64,000 nt of DNA from ASV31 sp965229765. GTDB lineage: Bacteria > Pseudomonadota > Alphaproteobacteria > Rhodobacterales > Rhodobacteraceae. The notes beneath the pieces were generated by a model. The model saw only the letters and a program-made list of their open reading frames with translations, was not told the origin of the DNA and made no database searches. Below, one piece after another: positions 24,803 through 33,945 of the stretch. Made by a program: the position numbers and the translations under genes. Where the stretch lies: the NCBI GenBank assembly GCA_965229765.1, contig CBDDJT010000003.1:992001-1056000 (forward strand), read 5' to 3'. Numbering within the stretch: the stretch's first letter is position 1; the number at the start of each line of letters is the position of its first letter.

Positions 24803-26463
24803 CCGGTTCCCGGTTCCGTTTCGGGACCGGGGCGCTTGCCATAGAACGGCAGGGCCGAGGGGGGGGCCTCGGCCTCGTCCCAGGCGCCCAGCAGGATGCC
24901 GCGTGCGGGGGACCTGCCGCGTTCCGTGGCAACCTCTTCGGGGCTCATCGTGGTGCGCTGCGACAGGCGGCGCGCCCAGTCCGACAGGTGGGCGGCCATC
25001 TCGGTGCGCACCGCCTCATGCGCGGGGTCCGCGCCGAGGTCGTGAAGCTCGTCCGGGTCGCGTTCCAGATCAAACAGCATCGGGCGGAACCCCTCGGCAT
25101 GGATGTATTTCCACCGCTCCGTCACCAGCATGAACTGGCGCGGATCGTCCACCTGCGTGGCCAGCGCCTCCATCGCCGGGGTGATGCCGTAGTCGTTTTC
25201 CGAGATCGCGTAACTACGCCATTTCCCGGGGTTTTCCCCGTGCAGGAACGGGGTCAGAGAGCGGCCTTCGAGGATGTGCGGACGGGGTCTGCCGCCAGCG
25301 ACCTCAAGGAATGTGGGGGCCAGATCGATCGATTCCACCAGCGCGTCGCAGGTGGTGCCGCGCGTGGCGTCGGCGGCGGCCGACGGGTCGCGGATTATGA
25401 GCGGCACCTTGGCCGAACAGTCGTGGAACATGTCCTTCTCGCCCATCCAGTGGTCGCCCAGATAGTCGCCATGGTCCGAGGTCAGGACGATCAGCGTGTC
25501 GTCCCAGCGACCAGTCTCCTTCAGCCAGGCAAACAACCGTCCCATCTGGTCGTCGCATTGCTTTATCAGGCCCATGTAGGCCGGGATCACGGTTTCGCGC
25601 ACCTGGTCGCGAGAGAACGACTGCGACACCCGGCCCTCGATATAGGCGCGGAAGACGGGGTGGGTGTCGGCCAGTTCGGCGTCCGAGCGGTTGACCGGGA
25701 TCACGTGTTCCGGCCCATACATGTCGTTGTAGGGCGGCGGCGCGATATAGGGCCAGTGCGGCTTGATGTAGCTCAGATGCAGGCACCAAGGCGTGTCGCC
25801 GGCCTGCTCCATGAACTCGATCGCGCGGGTGGTCATGTAGGGGGTTTCGCTGTCCTCTTCCCGGATCTCGGCAGGGGCGCGGGCGTTCTTCAGGAACCAG
25901 CCAGACAGCACGTTTCCATCCGCGTCGCGGGCGGAATTTGCGAAGTCGTGCCAAGGGTTTGGGCCGGGATAGCCCCGCTCGCGCAGCCAGTCGTTGTAGC
26001 GTTCTGCGCCATGCTCGTCATAAAGACCGTCAGGCCCTTCGGGGCGCATGCCGTCGTCGCGTTCCCAGACGTCGAAGCCGCATTGTTCCGCCCGCAGACC
26101 GATGATGCTGTCGCGCGGGATGCCAAGGCGCAACATGCCCTCGTCATCGGCCTTCATGTGGGTCTTGCCGACCAGCCAGCAATCCATCCCGGCGGCGCGC
26201 AGGTGGTCGCCCATCGTGTGCTCTCCGACCTTGAGCGGCACGCGGTTCCAGGTGGCGCCGTGGGAGTGGCAGTAGCGGCCGGTGTAGAAGGACATGCGGG
26301 AGGCGCCGCAGACGGGGGACTGGACATAGGCGCGGGTGAAGCGGACGCCGTCGGCGGCCAGCGCGTCGATATGCGGCGTGTGCAGGTGGGGATGGCCGGC
26401 GCAGGACAGGTAATCCCAGCGCAACTGGTCGAACATGATGAAAAGGATGTTCTTTTTGCCCAT
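24799..26463 (-). CDS. Type I sulfatase / phosphonate-monoester-hydrolase-like enzyme
   Basis: A 554-residue alkaline-phosphatase-superfamily hydrolase. The modification site is CGASR in SPVCGASRMSFYTGR, the C-x-A-x-R variant of the formylglycine motif. Metal-site segments are FIMFDQLRWD near the start and VLTSDHGDYLGDHWMGEK later. No signal peptide is visible. It is close in length and architecture to the sulfatase at the window end, but that enzyme has C-x-P-x-R. Substrate may be a sulfate ester or a phosphonate/phosphate ester. It overlaps the flotillin stop by 4 bp tail to tail. Confidence 0.88.
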   Translation of the reverse strand: MGKKNILFIMFDQLRWDYLSCAGHPHLHTPHIDALAADGVRFTRAYVQSPVCGASRMSFYTGRYCHSHGATWNRVPLKVGEHTMGDHLRAAGMDCWLVGKTHMKADDEGMLRLGIPRDSIIGLRAEQCGFDVWERDDGMRPEGPDGLYDEHGAERYNDWLRERGYPGPNPWHDFANSARDADGNVLSGWFLKNARAPAEIREEDSETPYMTTRAIEFMEQAGDTPWCLHLSYIKPHWPYIAPPPYNDMYGPEHVIPVNRSDAELADTHPVFRAYIEGRVSQSFSRDQVRETVIPAYMGLIKQCDDQMGRLFAWLKETGRWDDTLIVLTSDHGDYLGDHWMGEKDMFHDCSAKVPLIIRDPSAAADATRGTTCDALVESIDLAPTFLEVAGGRPRPHILEGRSLTPFLHGENPGKWRSYAISENDYGITPAMEALATQVDDPRQFMLVTERWKYIHAEGFRPMLFDLERDPDELHDLGADPAHEAVRTEMAAHLSDWARRLSQRTTMSPEEVATERGRSPARGILLGAWDEAEAPPSALPFYGKRPGPETEPGTG

Positions 26464-26679
26464 GGCTCCCTCCCTTGGCCTGCGCCCGGTCGCAGGCTAG
26501 GGGGTGCGCGAGGGCTTGTCGAACACTTGTCGGCGCTCCCTTGGACGAATCGGGATTAACGCATTGAAAGAGCAGGAAAACCCCCTGCGGCATCACGTCG
26601 GCAAAATGTCGGCATCGCGTCGGCGCGACCGGCGCGAAAACCGGGGTTAACGGGGCGTGCGGCGGCGGGCCGCCGCCGG
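26464..26679. other. Spacer with 11-bp-periodic GTCGGC repeats
   Basis: A 216-bp gap between the MetE-like gene end and the sulfatase start. It contains GTCGGC at 26597, 26608 and 26619, exactly 11 bp apart, and CTTGTCG twice nearer the sulfatase. A GC-rich hairpin (about 26660-26677) lies just after the MetE-like stop and may end that operon. The direct repeats could be an activator or repressor site for the sulfatase. Confidence 0.4.
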
Positions 26680-27801
26680 TCAGGCGGTGGCGTGCGCGCC
26701 CTCGGCCAGGGTGGCGAGCTTGGCCCAGGCAATCTCGGGGTCGACCGCGCCGAAGCCCGCGAAGGTGCCGAAGCCGCAGTCGGACCCGGCGATCACGCGA
26801 TCCGCCCCGACGATGTCGGTGAACCGCTCCAGCCGCTGGCGCACGAGATCGGGGTGTTCCACGAAATTCGTCGTCGTGTCGACCACGCCCGGCACCAGCA
26901 CCTTGTCCTCGGGAATGTCGGCAGCGCGGTCGCGGAACACGGCCCATTCGTGCCCGTGGCGCGGGTTCGACGTCTCGAAGAGCACATAGCGGGCACGCGC
27001 CAACATCAGCGTGTCGAACATGGTGGCCATGGGAATGTCGCAGACATGCGGGCCTTCGTAGTTGCCCCAGCAGATGTGGATGCGCACACGGTCCTCGGGC
27101 ACGTCCGACAGCGCGTGGTTCAGCGCCTCGACATGGGCGGCGGCGACGCGGACGAACTCTGCGTCCGAGAGATCGGTGAAGAGCATGTGCCGCGACAGGG
27201 CAAGGTCGGGGCAATCGAGCTGCAAATCGAGCCCGGCAGCGACGATGGTTTCATACTCGGCCTTCATCGCATCGGCGAGCGCGGCAAGATAGGCGTCGCG
27301 CGTGGGGTAAAAGTCGTTCTGCAGGAAAAGCGAGATCACGCCCGGCGAGGCCGCGTTCATGAAGCCGCGTTCGGCCCCGTGCGCGTCCATCGCGGCGCGC
27401 AGGTTGGCGATGTCCTTTTCCAGTTCGCCCTGCCCCTTGGACCGCACATCGCCCACGCACATGGGGCGGGCGTATTGCGGGGTGCCGCCCGACTTCGCGA
27501 TGCGGTCGAGGAAGGAGGGATAAAGCTTGAGGTCGGCGGGCGCGTTGCGCGGGCTGTCGCCGTCAAAGCCGGTGTAGCGGTCCTTCACATAGGTGGCGTA
27601 GCTGATCTTTGAGGTTTCGCCATCGCTGACGATGTCTATCCCGGCGGCAACCTGGCGGCGCACCACATCGTCCACCGCGCGCGTCATCACGGCGTCGAAG
27701 GTGGCGGGGTCATAGGCCTCTGCCCGTTCGCGGGCGAAAAGCTGGTCGACGACATCCTGGCTGCGCGGCAGGCTGCCGACATGGGTGGCGGCAAGGGGCA
27801 T
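26680..27801 (-). CDS. Cobalamin-independent methionine synthase (MetE C-terminal domain) family protein
   Basis: A 373-residue protein with the catalytic C-terminal barrel of MetE and epoxyalkane:coenzyme M transferase. Likely zinc ligands are His in HICWGNYEGPH, Glu/Cys nearby, and Cys in GSDCGFGTF. It lacks the N-terminal half of true MetE, so it is probably a zinc-dependent thiol or methyl transferase/lyase rather than methionine synthase. It is the last gene of the nine-gene LacI-controlled operon, 25 bp after the cupin gene. The thiol substrate is unknown. Confidence 0.82.
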   Translation of the reverse strand: MPLAATHVGSLPRSQDVVDQLFARERAEAYDPATFDAVMTRAVDDVVRRQVAAGIDIVSDGETSKISYATYVKDRYTGFDGDSPRNAPADLKLYPSFLDRIAKSGGTPQYARPMCVGDVRSKGQGELEKDIANLRAAMDAHGAERGFMNAASPGVISLFLQNDFYPTRDAYLAALADAMKAEYETIVAAGLDLQLDCPDLALSRHMLFTDLSDAEFVRVAAAHVEALNHALSDVPEDRVRIHICWGNYEGPHVCDIPMATMFDTLMLARARYVLFETSNPRHGHEWAVFRDRAADIPEDKVLVPGVVDTTTNFVEHPDLVRQRLERFTDIVGADRVIAGSDCGFGTFAGFGAVDPEIAWAKLATLAEGAHATA

Positions 27802-27826
27802 GGGGTGTCCTTTCTGCGGGGTCGGG

Positions 27827-28783
27827 TCAGCCGCGCCAGGTGGCGCCTGCGGGATCGTCGGTGCCGATGACGCGGTAAAGCGCGGCCTCGCCGCTCATCG
27901 CCGGGGTGATGGAATGGGACTGGCCCGGGGGCACAAGCGCGGTGTCGCCGGGGGCAAGCGCGGTGGTGCCGCCGTCCCAGTCAAGCCGCCAGTGGCCGCG
28001 CACGGGCATCAGCACGGTGGCATGATCGCGTGTCTCGGGCGCGGCGGGAGCGTTGGCGCGGGTCAGGAACGTGACCTGAAACCCCGGCTTGTCGCGCATG
28101 ATGCCGGTTTCGCCGATCACGGTGACGGGGGCGCCGGAGTGTGCCAGCGCGACCATGTCCCAGTAGCGGCGGACATGGCCGCCGATGACCTGCATGGGCG
28201 CGGGTTCGGGATAGGTGGCAAGCTCTTCGTCCGTCAGCAGCGGCATGGGCGAGACGCCGCCGGGCAAGGATTCGCCGCGCTTGGTGTCGTAGAGCTTGCC
28301 CTGTTCGGACAGGATCAGGCCATGGGCGCGGGCATCCTCTATCACCTGCGGTGCCCAGATCACGCCGCCGCCCGCGTCGTCGCCGCCGAGGATGGCCATG
28401 ATCATCCCGTAGTCGGTGCCGATGTTCTCGAAGCCCCGGAAGATGCCGGTGGGGATATTGATGATGTCGCCCTCTTCCAGCACCACGTCGCCCGCGTTGC
28501 CCCAGCGGCCCCAGAAGAAGCGCCAGCGCCCCGAGAGGACGAAGAACACCTCTGCCGTGCGGTGCGAATGCAGCGAGTTGCGGCATTTGGGCGGCTGGCC
28601 CGCCGCGCCGATGTTGAAGCCGGGCGTGTCGCGGATATGGACGTGCTGATCGGGGGATTCCGACACGCCGCCGCCGATGATGGTGAAGTTCTCCTTCTGG
28701 TCGGACCCCGGTGTATGGGCGTCGATGAAGGCCGTCTTGCAGGGGACGAGGTCGCCGTAGCGGACGACTTGGGGGGCGGTCAT
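27827..28783 (-). CDS. Two-domain cupin protein
   Basis: A 318-residue bicupin. The first cupin has HSHRTAEVFFVLSGRWRFF followed by GDIINIPTGIFRGFEN, a typical metal-binding His-x-His...Glu pattern. The second includes TRDHATVLMPVRGHWRLDWDGG and ALVPPGQSHSI. Bicupins include dioxygenases such as gentisate 1,2-dioxygenase and isomerases. The ATG at 28783 overlaps the upstream SnoaL-like stop (ATGA), and a longer open frame upstream only reads through that gene. The reaction is not assignable, but ring or carbonyl chemistry on the locus substrate is a fair guess. Confidence 0.8.
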   Translation of the reverse strand: MTAPQVVRYGDLVPCKTAFIDAHTPGSDQKENFTIIGGGVSESPDQHVHIRDTPGFNIGAAGQPPKCRNSLHSHRTAEVFFVLSGRWRFFWGRWGNAGDVVLEEGDIINIPTGIFRGFENIGTDYGMIMAILGGDDAGGGVIWAPQVIEDARAHGLILSEQGKLYDTKRGESLPGGVSPMPLLTDEELATYPEPAPMQVIGGHVRRYWDMVALAHSGAPVTVIGETGIMRDKPGFQVTFLTRANAPAAPETRDHATVLMPVRGHWRLDWDGGTTALAPGDTALVPPGQSHSITPAMSGEAALYRVIGTDDPAGATWRG

Positions 28784-29754
28784 GTGGCACCTTGATGCAG
28801 CAGGATCTGTTTCCAGATCGCGGTTTCGTCGAAAATGGTGAATTCGCGGCGCAGGCCGCGGGGGCCAAACTCGGCCTGGGTGATGCCCATGACATGCACC
28901 ATCGCGCCCGAAGGCGGGCCGAAGGCGCCCCAGCCGTCGTGGCGGCCCCAGAGCGACCAGCGCACCGCGGCGCGGGGCGGCATCATCGGGTCGTCGCGGC
29001 CGATCCGGTGATGGACGGTGAAGGCGGCCGAGGGGAAGGCGGCGCGCAGGCCGATCCACATGGCGTCCGCCGCGGGGTGGCCGTGGGCGGTGACGCCGCC
29101 GGGGTATTCCAGCTGGCAGGCGCGGTCATAGGCCTGCGGGATGACGCTGAGTTCCGCGGCCATGATGCGCGACAGGATGTCGGCAAGCCGCGCGCCGTGT
29201 TCGTGGCCGTTGCCCTGCCCGGTGTAGGGGCCGGGGCGGTCGGTGTCGGGGGTGAGGGGCCTTGCGGCGGCCTCTGCCCCGCCCTCTCGCGCGATCTGGT
29301 CGCGGGCGTAGTCGCGCGGGTCGAGCCCCATCTGGCGCACGATGGCGCCCTGATCGCGGACCAGCCATTCGTCGTCGATCATGTTGTCACGGGCGTGGCA
29401 GTCGGCGTGGATGCGGTAGGTCAGCCGCGCGCCGCTGGGTGGGCCGAACACGCCCCCGCCAAGGTGGGTGGCCGTGGACAGGATGCGGTGCGAGGACAGC
29501 ATCCCCGTCTCGGGCGTGCCGGACCAGATCACGTCCTCTCCCAGGAGCGTGCGGTCGGGAAACTCGTTGAGGGTGGCCATGGTGGCGGCGATGACGCCCG
29601 TGTTGCCGATGGTGATGCCCGCAGGCGTGCGCACGACGATGTCGGGGGCGTAGTAGTCGTGGAGCGTGTGCAGGCCGCGATCCTCCCAGATCTCGCGCGT
29701 GATGCCGAGGATGTAGTCGGGGAAGTCGCGGAACTTGGGGTCGAAGCCTTTCAT
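28780..29754 (-). CDS. SnoaL-like (NTF2-fold) protein, two domains
   Basis: About 324 residues with two tandem NTF2/SnoaL-like domains, residues about 10-150 and 190-320. Each has the small alpha-beta cone pattern: HDYYAPDIVVRTPAGITIGN in the first, GRHDGWGAFGPPSGAMVHVMG in the second. The family includes polyketide cyclases and dehydratase/isomerase-type enzymes. I chose ATG 29754 because it overlaps the LacI stop (ATGA). An in-frame ATG at 29763 is possible. It is one of four SnoaL-like proteins in this locus. Confidence 0.75.
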   Translation of the reverse strand: MKGFDPKFRDFPDYILGITREIWEDRGLHTLHDYYAPDIVVRTPAGITIGNTGVIAATMATLNEFPDRTLLGEDVIWSGTPETGMLSSHRILSTATHLGGGVFGPPSGARLTYRIHADCHARDNMIDDEWLVRDQGAIVRQMGLDPRDYARDQIAREGGAEAAARPLTPDTDRPGPYTGQGNGHEHGARLADILSRIMAAELSVIPQAYDRACQLEYPGGVTAHGHPAADAMWIGLRAAFPSAAFTVHHRIGRDDPMMPPRAAVRWSLWGRHDGWGAFGPPSGAMVHVMGITQAEFGPRGLRREFTIFDETAIWKQILLHQGAT

Positions 29755-30773
29755 TGGGTCCATCCCTGGGGAATGCGGGCCGAGCCGCGCAGCATCAGTG
29801 TGCCGGGAATGCGGATCCTGGCGGGGGCGGTGTCTCCGGTCTCGATCCGGGCGAGAAGGCGGTCGACGGTTTCGGCCACCATGCGGCGGACGGGCTGGCG
29901 CACCGTCGTCAGGTCATAGGCGGCCCACGCGGCAAGGGGGACGTCGTCGTAGCCCACCACGCTGACATCGCCGGGGATCGACAGGCCAAGCTCGTGGCGC
30001 AGGACGTCCATGACGGCAAAGGCCATGTGGTCGTTGCCGACGAAGACGGCGTCGGGGCGGTCGGGGCGGTCGAAGAGCTGGCGGGCGGCGTCCATCGCGG
30101 CGTCGCGGTGATACATGCCGTCGATGACGGCAAGGGCGTCGCGCCCGGCGTCGGCAAGCCCGGCGAGGAACCCGGCGGCCCGGTCGCGGCCGGTGGAGGA
30201 GCCCTGCCAGCCAGCGATATGGGCGATGTGGTCGTGGCCGCCGGCCAGCAGGAACTCGGCCACCTGCCGCCCCCCGGCGAAGTTGTCGGTCGTGACCTCT
30301 GACAGGCGCGGATCGTCCTGCCCGCGGTTGAACATCAGCACGGGGATGCCGGCGGTGTCGCAGCGGGCGGTCAGGTCGTTCGTCATGGCGACGGATGCGG
30401 TGACGATGCCGTCGACCTGGTAGTCGAGCAACTCGTCCACGATGTGCGAGATGTCCTCGGTCGCGTTGCCGGCCATGAACATCAGGACGTGATAGCCGCG
30501 TTCCTGAAGCGCCTTGGACAAAAGCTCCAGCGCCACGGGGTAGAACTGGTTGTCGAGGTAGGCCACCACCAGCCCGATCATCCGGGTCTTGCCGGTGATG
30601 AGGCCGCGCGCCAGCACGTTGGGGCGATAGCCAAGCTCGTCGGCGGCCTTGCGCACCTTGGCCACGGTCTTGGGCGAGGCGCTGGCGCCGGGGGTGAACA
30701 CCCGGCTGACCGCCGATTGCGACACGCCCGCGCGCCGCGCCACGTCCATCGATGTGACCTTTTCCCCCGCCAT
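29751..30773 (-). CDS. LacI-family transcriptional regulator
   Basis: A 340-residue LacI/GalR regulator. The N-terminal helix-turn-helix is TSMDVARRAGVSQSAVSRVF, followed by the hinge helix ELGYRPNVLARGL. The rest is a periplasmic-binding-protein-type sugar sensor domain (from about IGLVVAYLDNQFY). It lies in the middle of its own operon, overlapping the SDR stop by one base. The two identical LacI-type palindromes at 34924 and 40955 are the natural targets. The inducer is probably a sugar, polyol or derivative imported by the Ugp-type transporter. Confidence 0.93.
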   Translation of the reverse strand: MAGEKVTSMDVARRAGVSQSAVSRVFTPGASASPKTVAKVRKAADELGYRPNVLARGLITGKTRMIGLVVAYLDNQFYPVALELLSKALQERGYHVLMFMAGNATEDISHIVDELLDYQVDGIVTASVAMTNDLTARCDTAGIPVLMFNRGQDDPRLSEVTTDNFAGGRQVAEFLLAGGHDHIAHIAGWQGSSTGRDRAAGFLAGLADAGRDALAVIDGMYHRDAAMDAARQLFDRPDRPDAVFVGNDHMAFAVMDVLRHELGLSIPGDVSVVGYDDVPLAAWAAYDLTTVRQPVRRMVAETVDRLLARIETGDTAPARIRIPGTLMLRGSARIPQGWTQ

Positions 30774-31537
30774 CAATCCGCCGTCCAGCCGCCGTCGATC
30801 AGCATGGACGTGCCCGTGACCAGCGCCGAGGCGTCGGACGCGAGGTACAGCACCGCGCCCATGATGTCCTGCACCTCGCCCACGCGGCCAAGCTTGATCT
30901 TTTCCTGAAGCCAGCGGACGCGCTCGGGGTCGGCGAAGGTGGGTTCGGTCAGGGGCGTGCGGATGAAGGTGGGGCAGATCGTGTTGATGCGGATGCCGCG
31001 CGGGCCCCATTCGATCGCCATCGCCTTTATCATGCCTTCCAGCCCGTGCTTGGTGGCGCAATAGACGGCGCGGTCTATGCCGCCCACATGGCCCATCTGG
31101 CTGGAGATATGGACGATGGAGCCGGGGCGCCCCGCATCGGCCATGCCGCGCGCCAGCCATGACGACAGGAAATAGGCGCCGCGCAGGTTCACCCCCATCA
31201 CCACGTCGTAATCCTCTGGCGTGGTGTCGAGCGCGGGGCCGTGGCGGGCCACGCCTGCGGCGTTCACCGCGGCGTCGAACGGCGCCTGCGCATCGAGCGC
31301 GGCGCGCAGCGCGTCCAGATCGCCGATGTCGAGCGGCAGGGCCTCGACGCTCCACCCTTCGGCGGCCATGGCGTCGACGGCGGCTTGCAGGCGGTCCACG
31401 CCGCGCGCGGCGCAGACGACGTGCGCGCCGGCCTCTGCCAGCGCGACGGCAGCCCCAAGGCCGATGCCCGAGGACGCCCCGGTGACAAGCGCGCGGCGCC
31501 CGTCGAGGCGGAAGGAGGGGGTGCGGGGCAGGGTCAT
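30773..31537 (-). CDS. Short-chain dehydrogenase/reductase
   Basis: A 254-residue classical SDR with TGASSGIG, NAAG (in AAVNAAGVARHG), the Ser in HISSQMG, active-site YCATKHG (Tyr-x3-Lys) and C-terminal LIDGGWTAD. It is probably an NAD(P)-dependent alcohol/ketone dehydrogenase acting on a polyol-like substrate, as inferred from the neighbouring HpsN-like enzyme and transporter. The ATG overlaps the upstream SnoaL-like stop by 4 bp. Confidence 0.9.
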   Translation of the reverse strand: MTLPRTPSFRLDGRRALVTGASSGIGLGAAVALAEAGAHVVCAARGVDRLQAAVDAMAAEGWSVEALPLDIGDLDALRAALDAQAPFDAAVNAAGVARHGPALDTTPEDYDVVMGVNLRGAYFLSSWLARGMADAGRPGSIVHISSQMGHVGGIDRAVYCATKHGLEGMIKAMAIEWGPRGIRINTICPTFIRTPLTEPTFADPERVRWLQEKIKLGRVGEVQDIMGAVLYLASDASALVTGTSMLIDGGWTAD

Positions 31538-32583
31538 GTCAGCGCCTTTCCTGTGTCCGGGTCAAAGCCCATGCGGGCCTTGTTGACCTCTCGCATCCGG
31601 GCAAGAACATCGATACCGGCTTGGGCGAAGACGTCCAAGAGATCGACGAGCACCCAGTTCTCGCGGATCCGGCCGGACTCGAGCCGCCAGAAATCGAGAC
31701 TGCGCAGCGTAAGTTGCGCGCCGGTGGGCGGCAGGCCCAGCCAGCCGCCGCCGGTCAGCGTCTGGCGCATGTTGGGCCAGCCGGTGACGGCGACGTAAGC
31801 GCCGTCGCCGAAGAGGTGGCTTTGTGTGCCCCCGGGATAAGCTCCCCGGTCGGGCATGGCGGCAAGAAACGGGATCTGGTGCCAGTGGCGAAAGCCGCGC
31901 ACGCCGCGCGCGGTGCCGATCCCGGCGGGGCCATACCAGCCGAAGCGCGGGTGCCAGAAGCGGTCAAGCTCCATCACCTCTGGCCCGCCCTGCGCGGGGT
32001 GGCGGCCCATGTGGGTCAGCATGTCGATGACGTGGCGCAGGCTGGCGTCGGAGGCGGCGGCATCGCGGGGACCGGGGGCCAGCCCGTCCTGCGTGGCGGG
32101 CGCGGGCGCGGCCCATGCGCGGCCAAGCTGGGGCGCCATCGGCCAAGCGCCGGCCTGCATCATGACCTCGGGGATGTCCCAGAGCGCCTGAACCTCTGTC
32201 ACGCGGCCGCCTTCGAACCGGAAGAATTCGTGATAGCGGATATGGGCGAGGTGCCCGGTGGGCGGGATGTCGAGCCACGGGTGCGCGAAGGTGCCGATGT
32301 AATGGCCGCAGGCGCCGACCCAGTCGGCGCCCTCTGGCGTCACGCCCGCCGCGACGATCATGTCGCGGCGTTCGAGGTCGGGCCATGCGGCGGCAAGGGG
32401 GGCAAGGGCGGTGTCCCAGACCCCGCCGGGCCCGGTCACGGTGCCGAAGGGATGGGACAGGCGCACGGGCGCGTCGGGGGTCAGGAGCGCATCCAGCGCC
32501 GTGCGCGCGGCGGTGGCGTCGCCGTGGTAGAGCGCGGCGCGGAACGGGGTAAGCCGTGCCTTGTGGTCGGAGTGCCTGTCCAT
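31534..32583 (-). CDS. SnoaL-like (NTF2-fold) protein, two domains
   Basis: A 349-residue protein with two NTF2/SnoaL-like domains (about 15-150 and 190-335). Diagnostic segments are WVGACGHYIGTFAHPWLDIPPTG and GAYVAVTGWPNMRQTLTGG, and both end with a FxF-type strand (HEFFRFEGGRVTEV and LDFWRLESGRIRENW). The layout resembles the 334-residue protein encoded divergently at 35005, so these are probably paralogues. Function unknown: a lyase, isomerase or cyclase-type role is typical. Confidence 0.72.
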   Translation of the reverse strand: MDRHSDHKARLTPFRAALYHGDATAARTALDALLTPDAPVRLSHPFGTVTGPGGVWDTALAPLAAAWPDLERRDMIVAAGVTPEGADWVGACGHYIGTFAHPWLDIPPTGHLAHIRYHEFFRFEGGRVTEVQALWDIPEVMMQAGAWPMAPQLGRAWAAPAPATQDGLAPGPRDAAASDASLRHVIDMLTHMGRHPAQGGPEVMELDRFWHPRFGWYGPAGIGTARGVRGFRHWHQIPFLAAMPDRGAYPGGTQSHLFGDGAYVAVTGWPNMRQTLTGGGWLGLPPTGAQLTLRSLDFWRLESGRIRENWVLVDLLDVFAQAGIDVLARMREVNKARMGFDPDTGKALT

Positions 32584-32605
32584 GCCGCGCGCCGGTGCCC
32601 CGCGG

Positions 32606-33934
32606 CTATTCCGCGGCGCCGCGCACAGGGGCGGCGGCGCCGTAGGGAATGTTGCGCCCGCCGTAGCGGCGCACGCGGATGTTGCACTGTTCGGCGTGGC
32701 CGACGAAGCCTTCGAGCATGCAGAGCCGCGAGCCGTATTCGCCCACCAGCGCGGCGGCCTCGTCGGTCACGATACGCTGGTAGCTGTGGGTCTTCAGGAA
32801 CTTGCCGACCCAGAGCCCGCCAGTGTAGCGGCCGGCCCTTTTCGTGGGCAGGGTGTGGTTGGTGCCGATGACCTTGTCACCGTTGGCGACATTGGTGCGC
32901 GCGCCAAGGAAAAGCGCGCCGTAGCAGGTCATGTGTTCAAGGAACCAGTCGTCGCGGTCGGTCATGACCTGCACGTGTTCGTAGGCCATGTCGTCGGCGA
33001 CGGCGAGCATCTCGTCATGGCTGTCGCAGAGGATCACGTCGCCATAGTCGCGCCAGCTGGCGGCGGCGGTTTCCGCGGTGGGCAGGATCGCCAGCAGGCG
33101 GTCGATCTCGGCCAGCGTGTCGTCGGCCAGCTTGCGGGAATTGGTGATGAGGCAGGCGGGCGAGTTGTAGCCGTGCTCGGCCTGGCCGAGGAGGTCGGTG
33201 GCGCAGAGTTCCGCGTCGACGGTGTCGTCGGCGATGAGCATGGTTTCGGTGGGACCGGCGAAAAGGTCGATGCCCACGCGGCCGAAGAGCTGGCGCTTGG
33301 CCTCGGCCACGAAGGCGTTGCCGGGGCCGACCAGCATGTGGACCGGGTCGATCGTTTCGGTGCCGATGGCCATGGCGCCCACGGCCTGAATGCCGCCAAG
33401 AACGTAGATCTCATGCGCGCCGCCCATGTGCATGGCGGCGACGATGGCGGGGTGCGGTTCGCCGTTGACGGGCGGGGCAGAGGCGACGATGCGCGGCACG
33501 CCGGCGACGGTGGCGGTCAGGACGGACATGTGCGCGCTGGCGACCATGGGGAACTTGCCGCCGGGCACGTAGCAGCCGACCGACTGCACGGGGATGTTGC
33601 GGTGGCCGAGGATCACGCCGGGGATGGTTTCGACCTCGATATCGGTCATGGAGGCGCGCTGCGCCTCGGCAAAGCCGCGGATCTGATCCTGGGCAAAGCG
33701 GATGTCGGCCATGTCCTGCGCGCTGACCTTCTGCATCGCCGCCTCGATCTCCGAAGGCGTCAGGCGAAAGGCGGCGGGGGCGTAGTTGTCGAACTTGGCG
33801 CTGAGGTCGCGCACGGCGGCGTCGCCACGGGCGGCGATGTCGGCCAGCGTGGATTCGACGGTGGCGCGGACGCGGGCGTCGTCCTCGGCCTTCTCGGCCT
33901 CGGGCTTCGAGCGTTTCAGGTGCGTGATGGCCAT
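32606..33934 (-). CDS. Histidinol-dehydrogenase-family alcohol dehydrogenase (HpsN-like)
   Basis: A 442-residue HisD-family enzyme. Zinc-site segments LLGQAEHGYNS and FVGHAEQCNIR and the catalytic GTNHTLPT are present. It is not in a histidine operon. The start MAITHLKR and the overall sequence resemble HpsN, the NAD-dependent sulfopropanediol 3-dehydrogenase of Roseobacters, which oxidises 2,3-dihydroxypropane-1-sulfonate to sulfolactate. That specificity is inferred by resemblance only. It sits between DUF6194 and SnoaL-like genes in the LacI operon. Confidence 0.85.
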   Translation of the reverse strand: MAITHLKRSKPEAEKAEDDARVRATVESTLADIAARGDAAVRDLSAKFDNYAPAAFRLTPSEIEAAMQKVSAQDMADIRFAQDQIRGFAEAQRASMTDIEVETIPGVILGHRNIPVQSVGCYVPGGKFPMVASAHMSVLTATVAGVPRIVASAPPVNGEPHPAIVAAMHMGGAHEIYVLGGIQAVGAMAIGTETIDPVHMLVGPGNAFVAEAKRQLFGRVGIDLFAGPTETMLIADDTVDAELCATDLLGQAEHGYNSPACLITNSRKLADDTLAEIDRLLAILPTAETAAASWRDYGDVILCDSHDEMLAVADDMAYEHVQVMTDRDDWFLEHMTCYGALFLGARTNVANGDKVIGTNHTLPTKRAGRYTGGLWVGKFLKTHSYQRIVTDEAAALVGEYGSRLCMLEGFVGHAEQCNIRVRRYGGRNIPYGAAAPVRGAAE

Positions 33935-33945
33935 TCGTTTCTCCT

